A DNA stretch of 64,000 nt from Ignavibacteriota bacterium (GTDB taxonomy: Bacteria > Bacteroidota > Ignavibacteria > Ignavibacteriales > Ignavibacteriaceae). The position numbers were made by a program, and so were the translations under genes. Shown piece by piece: positions 19,097 through 28,208 of the stretch. Positions within the stretch are counted from its first letter, which is position 1, and every line of letters starts with the position of its first letter. The notes under the pieces were generated by a model, which did no database searches, was not told the origin of the DNA, and saw nothing but the letters and a program-made list of their open reading frames with translations. The stretch covers positions 360,001-424,000 of the forward strand of contig CP053447.1 in assembly GCA_013285425.1 (NCBI GenBank), read 5' to 3'.

Positions 19097-20617
19097 ATGA
19101 GATCACTAATATTATTCTTTTTGTTTTTACTGCTCTTCTTTTCATCAGCTAACTCTCAGTGGGTACTGCAGAACTCGGGGACAAACCAAAGATTTCTTAC
19201 AGTTTTTTTTCTTAACCAGAACTTAGGCTGGGCTGGTGGTGATGAAGGTTGTATTGTCAGAACAACAAATGGCGGGTTAGATTGGTATGATTGTTCAATT
19301 GGTCTTAAACACAATGTACATTCCATTTATTTTATTGATTCGTTAAAAGGATGGGCGACAATTTATACTTATAATCCTTACAAGTCCGGATATATTATAG
19401 CAACTTCAGATGGTGGAATAAATTGGTATTTTCAATATTATTCTGGTAGTAACACTTTACATCGAATTCAATTTATAAATGAAAATTTTGGATGGGCTGT
19501 AGGCAGTGGTGGTATTTTTCTAAGAACAATAAGTGGAGGAAATATCTGGCAGGAATCTTTTATCTCTTTAGAATGGAGTTGGTCGGTTTATTTTATTAGT
19601 CTAAATATCGGCTGGAGCGGAGATGGTTCTTCAGGTTATTTAAGAAAAACGGTAGATGGTGGATTAACTTGGCATCATTATTATACTGGCAATTACTCAA
19701 AGATTTTTGATATTGAGTTTATAAATAATTTAGTTGGCTGGGCAGTTGGTGAAAATGGGTGTATATTAAAAACTGATGATGGCGGACTTACATGGAATTT
19801 ACAAAATTCGGGAACTTTACAGCATTTAAGAGATGTTGATTTTATTGATGATTCAATCGGCTGGGCAGTTGGTTTTACAGGTGTAATCTTACAGACTAAA
19901 AATGGTGGATTAAACTGGAATGCACAATATTGTCCAACATCAGATAGTTTATTTGGTTTAAGTATGTTTGATAAAGATAATGGCTGGATTGCCGGTAATA
20001 ATGGAATTATCTTATTTACAGAAAATGGTGGTGGCGGTATTATACCAGTTGAATTAGCCTCATTTACCGCATCTGTCTCCGAAAACTCTGTAACACTTAA
20101 CTGGTTAACAGCAACAGAATTAAGCAATCTTGGTTTTGAAATTCAAAGACAGAACTCTGATGATAAAAATCAGAATATGGAATGGACTAAGATCGGTTTC
20201 GTGCCAGGGTTTGGAACTACTACTGAACCCAAATCCTATTCTTTCATTGATTCTAAACTTGAAACCGGTAATTATAATTACAGACTAAAGCAAATTGATC
20301 TTGATGGAAGCTTTGCTTATTCAAATACAATTAATATTAAAATTGAACAGCCGTTTGTATTTACACTTGATCAAAATTATCCGAACCCGTTTAACCCTGT
20401 AACCAGTATTCAATATGCAATAGCCAACAAGCAATTTGTAAAGCTAATAGTATATGATGTACTTGGAAATGAAATTGCTGTTTTGGTTAATGAAGAAAAA
20501 CCAGCAGGAAAGTATGAAGTTAGCTGGAATGCATCAAACCTTGCGAGCGGAGTATATATCTATCGTTTACAATCAGGCTTATTTGTATCATCAAAAAAGA
20601 TGATGTTGCTGAGATAA
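19097..20617 (+). CDS. Secreted YCF48/Hcf136-like beta-propeller protein with type IX sorting domain
   Basis: The frame is open from 19073, but the ATG at 19097 is preferred. It has an AGGGAGA ribosome site 7 nt upstream and opens directly on a signal peptide ending in SANSQ. About seven repeats follow, of the form GWA-G-x-x-G-x-I-x-x-T-x-N/D-G-G-x-x-W (for example LGWAGGDEGCIVRTTNGG). This is the photosystem II assembly factor/YCF48-like propeller that is common in secreted Bacteroidota proteins. A fibronectin-like TELSNLGFEIQRQ module and a type IX sorting domain complete it. No enzyme motif was seen. It stands alone between the glycan locus and the cassette array. Confidence 0.8.
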   Translation: MRSLILFFLFLLLFFSSANSQWVLQNSGTNQRFLTVFFLNQNLGWAGGDEGCIVRTTNGGLDWYDCSIGLKHNVHSIYFIDSLKGWATIYTYNPYKSGYIIATSDGGINWYFQYYSGSNTLHRIQFINENFGWAVGSGGIFLRTISGGNIWQESFISLEWSWSVYFISLNIGWSGDGSSGYLRKTVDGGLTWHHYYTGNYSKIFDIEFINNLVGWAVGENGCILKTDDGGLTWNLQNSGTLQHLRDVDFIDDSIGWAVGFTGVILQTKNGGLNWNAQYCPTSDSLFGLSMFDKDNGWIAGNNGIILFTENGGGGIIPVELASFTASVSENSVTLNWLTATELSNLGFEIQRQNSDDKNQNMEWTKIGFVPGFGTTTEPKSYSFIDSKLETGNYNYRLKQIDLDGSFAYSNTINIKIEQPFVFTLDQNYPNPFNPVTSIQYAIANKQFVKLIVYDVLGNEIAVLVNEEKPAGKYEVSWNASNLASGVYIYRLQSGLFVSSKKMMLLR

Positions 20618-20638
20618 AAAAGCTTTAAAAACTTTGGG

Positions 20639-20996
20639 TTAAATCTGCATTAAAATTATTTCTAACAAGAGTTAAAAGGATAATCAGAAAATTGATTAAT
20701 CAGTTAACATCAGTTTAATCTGTTCAATCCGTGTTCCAATCAGCAAAAGCTGCAGGGGGTTACAGCATTACAAGATATCGGTAAATAAGAGTATAATTAT
20801 CAGGTAAATATTTTCAAATAATAATTATCCTTTATTCAAATTCTCAGGAATCAATGTTTTTGTTTTGCACAAAAGTTGAGAAAGACTGAATATGAGAATA
20901 GCAGGTAAAATAAACTATCCAATACAGCAGCAAAAACCACTTAAAGAAAACACAGCAGCTTATTGTTTTATTGGAGAGATTGATTTACCAATAACA
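20639..20996 (+). repeat. Cassette leader repeat, copy 1 (noncoding leader plus start of the HExxH gene)
   Basis: Bases 20639-20768 match the segment at 23291-23416. The part from 20706 through the first 35 codons of the next gene matches 27917-28208 at roughly 95% by eye. The noncoding part is at least as conserved as the coding part. A core reading TTTAATCTGTTCAATCCG occurs in all three copies. No terminal inverted repeats or transposase were seen. Confidence 0.8.
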
Positions 20997-21929
20997 GGCG
21001 ATGGTATTCTGGTGGTGGGGAATGAGTGCGATGAGGAGATTGTTTTCGCCATTACAAATGAACAACAAAGGACTAGTGCTGATTCTAGCGAAATAAAACT
21101 ATTACGAGCTGATAGTTATTGGAACTGGACGGACAGTCTGAAGATCCCACATTTTGAACAAGTAGGTGATCCTGCACTTTATGATACTAGGGAAAAACGA
21201 GTTGATTTTGCCGGAGCAACAATAATATTAGATTCTATCCCAGCTAATTCGAATAATAAATGGCATTTGGGGGATGATCTAATTTTTGAAATAATATTAG
21301 ACCGAATAAATTTAACACCAGAAGACTATAGATGGATTTATAATGTTTTTAATCTAAGGGTTCCAATTCTTTCCGATATAAGTTTATGGAATCTAGGCAC
21401 AACAATTAATTTAGGGGATGCGACAGATCATACGCTATTGTCCACTTATATAACCAATGAATCAATTTATACGAAAACATTAAATGATTTAGATATTCAG
21501 ATTGAGGGTGTATATAGTCATCAATTTGAATCAGTAGATTTTGAGTATTTCCCCGCCATGTTAAAGCATGAAGAACATCATTATTTAATGAAGAAGAAAT
21601 TTATTATTAAGCGATTAAATGAATTTAGTTTTAAAGTTATACGAAAATTTAATTTAAAATATTCAGATTACACCTGTCCAACAATAACAGATGAGATAAA
21701 AAATCATATAATACGACATCTAAATACAGGTATAAAGTGGGGTGCCGATTTATCATTTGCTAAAGATCATAATATTGATTTAACAGGATTTACCATGGTA
21801 AAGATGAAAAAAGATGGTACTTATGTTGAGGTTAAAGTTGATAATTATGAACTTGCAGCTGATAAATATGCAAATGGATTTTATAAAGAGATTAAACAAA
21901 GAATTATTGATTGGTGGGAAGGAAAATAA
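20892..21929 (+). CDS. HExxH metallopeptidase-like protein, cassette 1 (intact)
   Basis: I do not recognise a named family for this 345-residue protein. It has no signal peptide. The first 45 residues (MRIAGKINYP onward, to GDGILVVGNEC) are nearly identical to those of the gene at 28105, while the region to about residue 200 is unrelated to it. Residues 226-230 are HEEHH, an HExxH zinc-site signature. A Cys lies 36 residues further on (YTC), as at about the same distance in the other two family members. The C-terminus is helical and charged (ELAADKYANGFYKEIKQR). The next gene begins 2 nt after the stop, so the pair is co-translated. A conserved head with a changing body suggests a polymorphic effector; that is inference. 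Confidence 0.7.
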   Translation: MRIAGKINYPIQQQKPLKENTAAYCFIGEIDLPITGDGILVVGNECDEEIVFAITNEQQRTSADSSEIKLLRADSYWNWTDSLKIPHFEQVGDPALYDTREKRVDFAGATIILDSIPANSNNKWHLGDDLIFEIILDRINLTPEDYRWIYNVFNLRVPILSDISLWNLGTTINLGDATDHTLLSTYITNESIYTKTLNDLDIQIEGVYSHQFESVDFEYFPAMLKHEEHHYLMKKKFIIKRLNEFSFKVIRKFNLKYSDYTCPTITDEIKNHIIRHLNTGIKWGADLSFAKDHNIDLTGFTMVKMKKDGTYVEVKVDNYELAADKYANGFYKEIKQRIIDWWEGK

Positions 21930-21931
21930 AG

Positions 21932-23248
21932 ATGAAGAAGGAACTAAAAATGAAAAATAAATTATTAATAGTATTATTTATACTGATCCAATACAATTTG
22001 CTATCTCAATCACTATGGGACAAACTTAGCTTACCTTTGGAGTATAATCAAATCATGGGTAATGATACAACACTTCTTGATCTGGAGACAATTGTTTACA
22101 ACAAAGAAGAAAATATTATTAATCTAAAATATTTATATGCAGTTAGAGAACTAGTCGATAAGTATGAAACTGAAAAAAGAGAATTTCTATTGCAAAATTT
22201 ACTTACAGTTCTAGATACAACAAAAATAATAACTTCCGATTCGCTTATATACGAATTATGGTATTTGGCTTTTGAAAACGATATGATTGCAAGAGGATAT
22301 TTAGGTGATTTACAAGCTGTGGATGGAATGAAGTATTTGAGGAATCATCCTAGAGATACGGAACAAGTGAATCTTACAGCAATTTACTATTTAACTAGAG
22401 TAGGTATCTATGAAGATTTCCAAACCATTTTAGATTTAATCAATACCTCAAACTCAGATAACGGATATTCACCTTGTTATTTAAGATACTTCATTGAAAA
22501 TCCCGATGTGGTTGATGATATTAAAAATATTTTAATACCAATTGTAAAATATAATTCGAAAACCGAATACGATTTTCTAGTTTCTTGTTGTCTTGAAGTT
22601 CTTTCACAGATTGATAGCGTAGCATTGAATGAAGCCTTAGAGTGGGGATTCAATAATAATGAGGGTAAGGTAAGGCTGTGGTTCTTTGATCAAGTGGGGA
22701 AACTTAATAAGGAGGATCAACCCAGACTAAGCAGAATGGCATTGTTGAGTGAAACTAATGTGGAATTATTATCTTACTATCTTCCTGCCGTTCACGACAT
22801 TACATCTAAGAATGTTTCCGCAAAATATAGCTCGCCGAATTGGGTTTATTTTTTGAATGAATTGAGTAATACAATGCATCATGATCTATTGAAAAAAAGA
22901 ATAAGTTATTTCAGAACCAATTTTATACCTATAAACGAAATTTCCCTTTTTGATTCCTCACAACAAATCGGGTATGTTTATAATCTCATTGACACAGTAT
23001 CAAACTACACCTGGCTCGGCGATCTTAATTTCTCAAACGAATTAAAAAACATTTTAACAACAGCAAAAACAAATTTACAAAACGGGGATTCACTCGCTTG
23101 CAGAGTTCAGGTAAAAGCTTTTCAGGATTTAGTGGATAATGTTTATAAGGACTCACTAAATACAGATCAGCGTTTTGTAACAATTGAGGGCTGGAAATTT
23201 CTCTACTGGAATGCTCAATATATTTTAGACAGGTTACCAAAACCTTAA
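21932..23248 (+). CDS. Secreted helical-repeat partner protein, cassette 1
   Basis: The protein has about 438 residues and a signal peptide (LLIVLFILIQYNLLSQS). Starts at 21932 and 21950 both have an AAGGA ribosome site; 21932 keeps the 2-nt gap to the HExxH gene. The frame is also open from 21911. The body is built of helical units resembling HEAT repeats (for example YLRNHPRDTEQVNLTAIYYL). The last 80 residues form a domain shared with the other three partners. It begins TWLGDLNFSNELKNIL, has GDSLACRVQVKAFQDLVD in the middle, and ends RFVTIEGWKFLYWNAQYILD. There is no type IX sorting domain. It is probably periplasmic or released. A role as binding partner or immunity protein of the HExxH protein is inferred from the pairing only. 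Confidence 0.7.
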   Translation: MKKELKMKNKLLIVLFILIQYNLLSQSLWDKLSLPLEYNQIMGNDTTLLDLETIVYNKEENIINLKYLYAVRELVDKYETEKREFLLQNLLTVLDTTKIITSDSLIYELWYLAFENDMIARGYLGDLQAVDGMKYLRNHPRDTEQVNLTAIYYLTRVGIYEDFQTILDLINTSNSDNGYSPCYLRYFIENPDVVDDIKNILIPIVKYNSKTEYDFLVSCCLEVLSQIDSVALNEALEWGFNNNEGKVRLWFFDQVGKLNKEDQPRLSRMALLSETNVELLSYYLPAVHDITSKNVSAKYSSPNWVYFLNELSNTMHHDLLKKRISYFRTNFIPINEISLFDSSQQIGYVYNLIDTVSNYTWLGDLNFSNELKNILTTAKTNLQNGDSLACRVQVKAFQDLVDNVYKDSLNTDQRFVTIEGWKFLYWNAQYILDRLPKP

Positions 23249-23290
23249 GCACTTTTAATAAAATAGTAAATTCGATTTAGAGTACTTAGC

Positions 23291-23416
23291 TTAAATCTGC
23301 ATTAAAAACATTTCCAGCAAGAGTTTAATAGATGAGCAAAAAATTGATTAATCAGTTAACATCAGTTTAATCTGTTCAATCCGTGTTCCAATCAGCAAAA
23401 GCTGCAAGGGGTTACG
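23291..23416 (+). repeat. Cassette leader repeat, copy 2 (truncated)
   Basis: This copy matches 20639-20768 closely over about 125 nt and stops after GCTGCAAGGGGTTACGGG. The rest of the leader and the conserved N-terminal coding segment found in copies 1 and 3 are absent, so this cassette seems to have lost or replaced its HExxH gene head. Confidence 0.75.
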
Positions 23417-23695
23417 GGATCAAGAAAAACAAACGCAGTGGTTCTCATTGGAACAAGATTTCTTCTTTACACAAAGCGTTTCATAGAAGAAAACAATGCA
23501 GCAATACTACAATGGAACAATTATTACTTAACTACCAGCAAATAAAATAATTAACAACAGCTCTTGACAAAAGGGAAAAATAATTTTAGGTTATCAGCGG
23601 GAATAAAAACCTCCAAGCACTGCGGATAAAATTCCAAAGAAAAAAGAACAGTCAGCTTAAAACAGTGGAGTAAAACTTTATGATAAAAAGTTTAG
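23417..23695. other. Noncoding gap inside cassette 2
   Basis: About 280 nt between the leader repeat and the decayed HExxH gene. It contains only short, weakly coding-like frames and no promoter, RNA or repeat that I can support. It is probably leftover sequence from rearrangement of the cassette. Confidence 0.4.
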
Positions 23696-24310
23696 AAAAA
23701 AAATCACTTGACAAGCACACAAAAAGCAATAGCTTTCGTTTCTCGTTTCTCGTTTCTCGTTTCTCGTTTCTCGTTTCTCGCAATTTCCGTTTTTCTTCTT
23801 TCGTTATCCGTTAATGCACAAATAAAAATAAAAGAAAGAGTGGAAAATAAATACTAAAATTCCAAAGGATAGAGAAGAAGTTGATTATTCAACTGGTGTG
23901 GCGGGAAATATTATTTAATTGCGCCCGTGTGGGCTCATGAAAAAGTACACAAAGCAAATTTTGAAAAACTAGTTAATGAAGTATTAAATATTAAAAAGAA
24001 ACATTTTGGGAGTGAGTATAGATATAAAGATCTATTAGCTAATGTTTTTCAACCTGAATGTAATGAGACAACAAATAGTGAAAGTAAAGCTCAATTTCGA
24101 ATAAACAAGCATTTAAATGATATTTTAAGTTCCTTTATTATTGAACTAAAGGAACGATATGATATTGCAAAGGCAGATAGAGATAATGAGATAACCACAC
24201 AAAATCATCCAGATGTACAATGGAAAATAACAGAATATAGAAAAGCATTGCAAAACAATCGTTTAAAAAATTTGTGGAAAGATTGTTCTTATAAAGAAAA
24301 AGATTTTTAA
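23696..24310 (+). pseudogene. Decayed HExxH gene of cassette 2
   Basis: Three stretches in different frames look like pieces of one gene. First is a signal peptide-like run (LAISVFLLSLSVNAQIKIKE) that ends at a TAA near 23855. Second is a frame reading KIPKDREEVDYSTGVAGN. Third, back in the first frame after three stops, is GGKYYLIAPVWAHEKVHKAN, which continues open to 24310. HEKVH is the HExxH motif, and a Cys follows about 37 residues later (PEC), as in its relatives. From the GTG at 23927 the last part alone would be 127 residues, but it has no ribosome site and lacks a head. Unlike cassettes 1 and 3, the head here looks like an export signal. It lies 10 nt before the partner gene. Confidence 0.55.
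23739..23780 (+). repeat. Heptanucleotide tandem repeat (TTTCTCG)6
   Basis: Six perfect copies of TTTCTCG, preceded by a partial copy (TTTCG). It lies in the signal peptide-like part of the decayed HExxH gene. Seven is not a multiple of three, so gain or loss of one unit changes the frame, as in slipped-strand phase-variable genes. Confidence 0.9.
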
Positions 24311-24320
24311 GGAGATTAAA

Positions 24321-25544
24321 ATGAAATTGTTTTTATATAACTTAATTCTAATTGTTGCTTTTGTTTCCTTTACCGAAGGATTTTCTCAACAACTATTAAT
24401 ATCTCAAGAAGAAAAAGAAGAAATTATATCTTATTTGGATAGTGCTGATTATAGAGGAGCATTAAACACTATTACCGAATATAAAATATCAGAGGCAAGA
24501 GAAAAAATTGAACAGGTGTTTTGGGACAGTAAGTTTAAGAAAGCAGATCAACTAATTCTTCTTCGCCTCCTATTTGAATTCACTTCGCCTTTCACACACA
24601 ATTATGCTCTGGCTTTCATAGATTCTGTCAACAGTCTTCCACTGGATTACTCAGGCACTCTTCCTTCTTACTTACAAGCAATGGCGTCAGGTATTTTGGT
24701 ACAATTGGGCGATAATTCAAAAGTTAATCTGTTTTTTAATTTTGTTGATGAAGATAGTTTAAATTCCACTTTCTCAGTAATAAATATACTTCCTGTTATT
24801 ATGGATAAAGTTCCTGAATATGAGGAAAGAGCTAAAAATGAATTAATCAAATATGTTAGGTTTTCAGAATATGATAATGCAAGATATGCAGCGTTAATGC
24901 CTCTATACAGAAAATATGGAACTGAAATTCTTGCATTAATGCTTGAAGTTTTTTCACAAGATGAAGAGGCAAATAATCGTCAATTAGTTTTAGATGTTTT
25001 AATTAAATGTTGCAAAACTGCAGAATTTCATTCCTTATTAAAGGAAAGGTTATGGTCAGACCCTAATTATTATGTCCGTTATAAAATTATGGGTAAACTC
25101 TTGGGTGTTTATGGGACGCCTGAAGATTATAAGTTCGTTTTAGATTATTTACCAAATGAACCAGATCCTAAGGTAAAAGAATACAGCCAAGATGATCTTG
25201 AATTATATAAACCTCCCAAACCTGATAGTAATTCGACAATTGAAAATTTAATTAATAATACTGTTATCCAAGCAGATACATTGTATAGCTATAACTGGTT
25301 TGGAGATTTGATATTTTTAAATGGAATGAAGAATATTTTAACAACCGCTAAAATCAACCTTCAGTCCGGTGACTCAATCTCTTGTGCAATCAACATTAAA
25401 TCTTTTCAGGACGAAATTGATTATGTTTACAAAGACTCACTAAACACAGATGCACGCTTTGTAACAATTGAGGGCTGGAAATTTCTCTACTGGAATGCAC
25501 AATATATTTTGGACAGACTTTCTGAGATCACTGATAAAGAATAA
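24321..25544 (+). CDS. Secreted helical-repeat partner protein, cassette 2
   Basis: The 407-residue protein follows an AAGGAGAT ribosome site and has a signal peptide ending FSQQ. The middle is alpha-helical with HEAT-like pairs (YVRYKIMGKLLGVYGTPEDY). Residues about 320-400 are the partner-specific domain. It starts NWFGDLIFLNGMKNILTTA, has GDSISCAINIKSFQDEID, and ends FVTIEGWKFLYWNAQYILDR. This last part is the most similar stretch to the cassette 1 partner in both protein and DNA. No sorting domain is present. It sits 10 nt after the HExxH remnant, so it has outlived its apparent partner. Confidence 0.7.
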   Translation: MKLFLYNLILIVAFVSFTEGFSQQLLISQEEKEEIISYLDSADYRGALNTITEYKISEAREKIEQVFWDSKFKKADQLILLRLLFEFTSPFTHNYALAFIDSVNSLPLDYSGTLPSYLQAMASGILVQLGDNSKVNLFFNFVDEDSLNSTFSVINILPVIMDKVPEYEERAKNELIKYVRFSEYDNARYAALMPLYRKYGTEILALMLEVFSQDEEANNRQLVLDVLIKCCKTAEFHSLLKERLWSDPNYYVRYKIMGKLLGVYGTPEDYKFVLDYLPNEPDPKVKEYSQDDLELYKPPKPDSNSTIENLINNTVIQADTLYSYNWFGDLIFLNGMKNILTTAKINLQSGDSISCAINIKSFQDEIDYVYKDSLNTDARFVTIEGWKFLYWNAQYILDRLSEITDKE

Positions 25545-25622
25545 AACAATATACAACAACAAAATCAAAATTAGAGAATGACATTTAAAGTTTACAAAAC
25601 ACCCGGCAGCAGAGAAATTAAA

Positions 25623-27854
25623 ATGAAAAATTTTTTTAGAATAAAATCATTTTGTTTAATAGTGATGTTTATAATAGTTTGTTTTACAAGGGCAACTTTT
25701 TCACAAATTATGACAGCTTTAATAAATGATTTGACCGAAAAGATATTAGAATTGAATATAGATCCTAACAATTATGAACAAATAATAGATTCCCTAAGCT
25801 CCAATTCACTTATAACAAGATCATGGCTTATTAAATATTGCGGAGCAAAAGAAATTTATGAATCCAGAAATGCGCTAAGGCAACTATTAGCAAACACTCC
25901 ATTTGAGGAAAATCCTCCCTATCAATATAGCTTTACTGAAAGAGCTGATATTTTACGTTCACTTGTAGACCTTGAAGATTCAACTATTAAAGAAGAACTT
26001 AAAGATGCAATTATAATTATGAGCGATGATAGTTCTAATATAGCGATGCTATCATCTTTTTCTGAATACATTATGAAGAAATTCAATGATGAATTTGGAT
26101 GGCAATATATTAAACCATACTACTTAATGGGAAGTTCACAATTATTTGGCATTGATGTATATCATCTGAAACCGTTTTTAAACTCGGATGTAAGCGAGGA
26201 AGTTATTCAAGTGTTAAGAAATCTTGCCCTCGCAGACTATCGCTCTGGAAATAGAATAACTGCTATAGATTTCTTGACTGATATTAATGATGAAGAAATT
26301 GTTAATATAATTACGCAAGCTTCTATTAATGATCCAGATAAAATGAATAGGTACCTTGCAAGGGAAAACTTAAAAAAGATCAACTATGAACTTTATTTAG
26401 ATTTATTAAAATCGGCTTTAGAAACTGAAACTGAGTATCGACTATTTATATATGATGGATTGCTAAAGAGTCGGCAGCCTTCTATTTATAAATATGTTAT
26501 TGATCTATATAAATCAAATAAATATCCTTTTGATAGAAGCTTAATAGAAGATGAGTTAGAGAATCAATGGCTTTTACAACCAAAGGAAGAGCAATCAGTT
26601 GCAATTTTACTAGACAGTTTATCTACCTCCTTAAATCAGCTTTATGCATTTGATTGGATCGGAAATCAAAATTTCATTCAGCAATTAAACTCTTATATTT
26701 TTAATAGCAAAAATTATTACCAATCAAATGATACTATTTCATCAGCAAGCCAGATGAGATTATTTAGTGCAGAAATAGATAAAGAATTAAGAGATTCAAC
26801 AGATTTAATAAATAAATTTGTTAATCAGGATGCTTGGAATTTTCTTTATCCACAAGCATTATTTATTCAGCAGAAAATAAATAGCAATTCTCTTGTAGAC
26901 TCACTTATTAGTTTAAATCCTTCTTCGGTTCAGGCAGGAAGCAACGGTTTTACTATGATTATTAAAGGGACAGGATTTAACAACCAATCCGAAGCATATT
27001 GGGATGGTTACACATTAAATACACTCGTTATCTCTGATACAATACTTCAGGCTGTTGTGCCATCCTCAAATATTGTAGTAGAGAATGATTCAATAGTAAT
27101 TAGTGTTTTTAGCCCTATTGCTGAAATGAAAAATGATCTAACTTTTAAAGTAATTTCAGAACAGCAAAACCTAAACCTCTTAGTAACACTAACCAACAGC
27201 CAGGGAACACAAATACCAGCAAGTAATGTAATGTATTATGAGTCCGCCGCAGGTGGATGGAAAGATGCAGTAAACAACGGCGACGGTACGTTTACGGTAA
27301 TAACAACTAAACCAACAGTAAGCATAAGAATGTTCTACGAGTATGCAAATCAGACAGTTCATAATGTGCCCGCACAAAATAATACTTATACATTCCAAAC
27401 AGTCAATGCTTCTGTTCAATTAAAAAATAGTTCCGGTAATTTGATTGATCAAGGAACAGTTCAATATTACGCAGGAGCGTGGAGAACTTTTGGTACAACC
27501 TCAAACGGAGTTGCATACAAAGAACTGCTTCCAATCAATTACAGCTTTAGAATGATTTATGAATATGTTCTGCTTGACAAACAGCAGGATATAAGCACAA
27601 ACAGTACTGTAACTTTCTCAACAGTATTGTGCACAGTAAAAGTAACAAAAGCAAATGGACAGCCATTATCAGGTGCAAGCACAAAATATTATTCAGGTGC
27701 GTGGAGAGATATTGGTCTAACAAATGCAAACGGAGAAGCAGCAAAAGAGCTGCTTCCAAAGAGCATAAATTTCAGAGCAGCATCAGGAAATGTAAGTCAG
27801 GATAAACAGCAGGATATCGGAGTAAATAATTTAGTGGAGATTCAATTACCGTAA
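25623..27854 (+). CDS. Secreted helical-repeat protein with IPT/TIG domain and three C-terminal beta-repeats (partner 3)
   Basis: The frame is open from an ATG at 25578, but the ATG at 25623 gives a compact signal peptide (IKSFCLIVMFIIVCFTRA) and is preferred; neither start has a strong ribosome site. The mature N-terminus (DPNNYEQIIDSLSS) matches the protein at 28989. A helical region follows, then the shared partner domain at about 340-425 (FDWIGNQNFIQQLNSY), then one IPT/TIG domain (SLNPSSVQAGSNGFTMII). The last 225 residues are three beta-repeat units with a YYxGAWRxxGxTxNGxAxKELLP core. No sorting domain is present. It has no HExxH gene immediately upstream and follows partner 2 by about 80 nt. 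Confidence 0.7.
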   Translation: MKNFFRIKSFCLIVMFIIVCFTRATFSQIMTALINDLTEKILELNIDPNNYEQIIDSLSSNSLITRSWLIKYCGAKEIYESRNALRQLLANTPFEENPPYQYSFTERADILRSLVDLEDSTIKEELKDAIIIMSDDSSNIAMLSSFSEYIMKKFNDEFGWQYIKPYYLMGSSQLFGIDVYHLKPFLNSDVSEEVIQVLRNLALADYRSGNRITAIDFLTDINDEEIVNIITQASINDPDKMNRYLARENLKKINYELYLDLLKSALETETEYRLFIYDGLLKSRQPSIYKYVIDLYKSNKYPFDRSLIEDELENQWLLQPKEEQSVAILLDSLSTSLNQLYAFDWIGNQNFIQQLNSYIFNSKNYYQSNDTISSASQMRLFSAEIDKELRDSTDLINKFVNQDAWNFLYPQALFIQQKINSNSLVDSLISLNPSSVQAGSNGFTMIIKGTGFNNQSEAYWDGYTLNTLVISDTILQAVVPSSNIVVENDSIVISVFSPIAEMKNDLTFKVISEQQNLNLLVTLTNSQGTQIPASNVMYYESAAGGWKDAVNNGDGTFTVITTKPTVSIRMFYEYANQTVHNVPAQNNTYTFQTVNASVQLKNSSGNLIDQGTVQYYAGAWRTFGTTSNGVAYKELLPINYSFRMIYEYVLLDKQQDISTNSTVTFSTVLCTVKVTKANGQPLSGASTKYYSGAWRDIGLTNANGEAAKELLPKSINFRAASGNVSQDKQQDIGVNNLVEIQLP
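27171..27851 (+). repeat. Triple beta-repeat coding block, copy 1
   Basis: This block encodes three related units of about 75 residues and is nearly identical in DNA to 30754-31427. The second and third units share YYxGAWR and KELLP cores. Most of the block differs only at scattered positions from the other copy, which is much closer than the 5' parts of the two genes. Confidence 0.85.
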
Positions 27855-27916
27855 TAATTAGTAATTAATAATTAAGAATTGAAGCACATTGATTACACTT
27901 AACTGCACAGATAGAA

Positions 27917-28208
27917 AACATCAGTTTAATCTGTTCAATCCGTGTTCCAGTCAGCGAAAGCTGCAAGGGGGGTTACAGCATTACAAGATATCGGTAAATA
28001 AGAGTATAATTATCAGGTAAATATTTTCAAATAATAATTATCCGTTATTCAGATTCTCAGGAATCAATGTTTTTGTTTTGCACAAAAGTTGAGAAAGACT
28101 GAATATGAGAATAGCCGGTAAAATAAACTATCCGATACAACAGCAAAAACCACTTAAAGAAAACACAGCAGCTTATTGTTTTATTGGAGAGATTGATTTA
28201 CAAAAAAC
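27917..28208 (+). repeat. Cassette leader repeat, copy 3
   Basis: Matches 20706-20996 over about 290 nt, with very few differences in the noncoding part up to the ATG at 28105. Similarity ends soon after codon 45 of the HExxH genes. Confidence 0.85.

Noticed and set aside
19693..20127. 144-codon minus-strand ORF
   Set aside because: It is the reverse-strand shadow of the propeller repeats of the gene at 19097 and has no start signals.
23739..23780. Tandem repeat considered as a CRISPR array
   Set aside because: The units are 7 nt and contiguous, with no spacers and no cas genes nearby.
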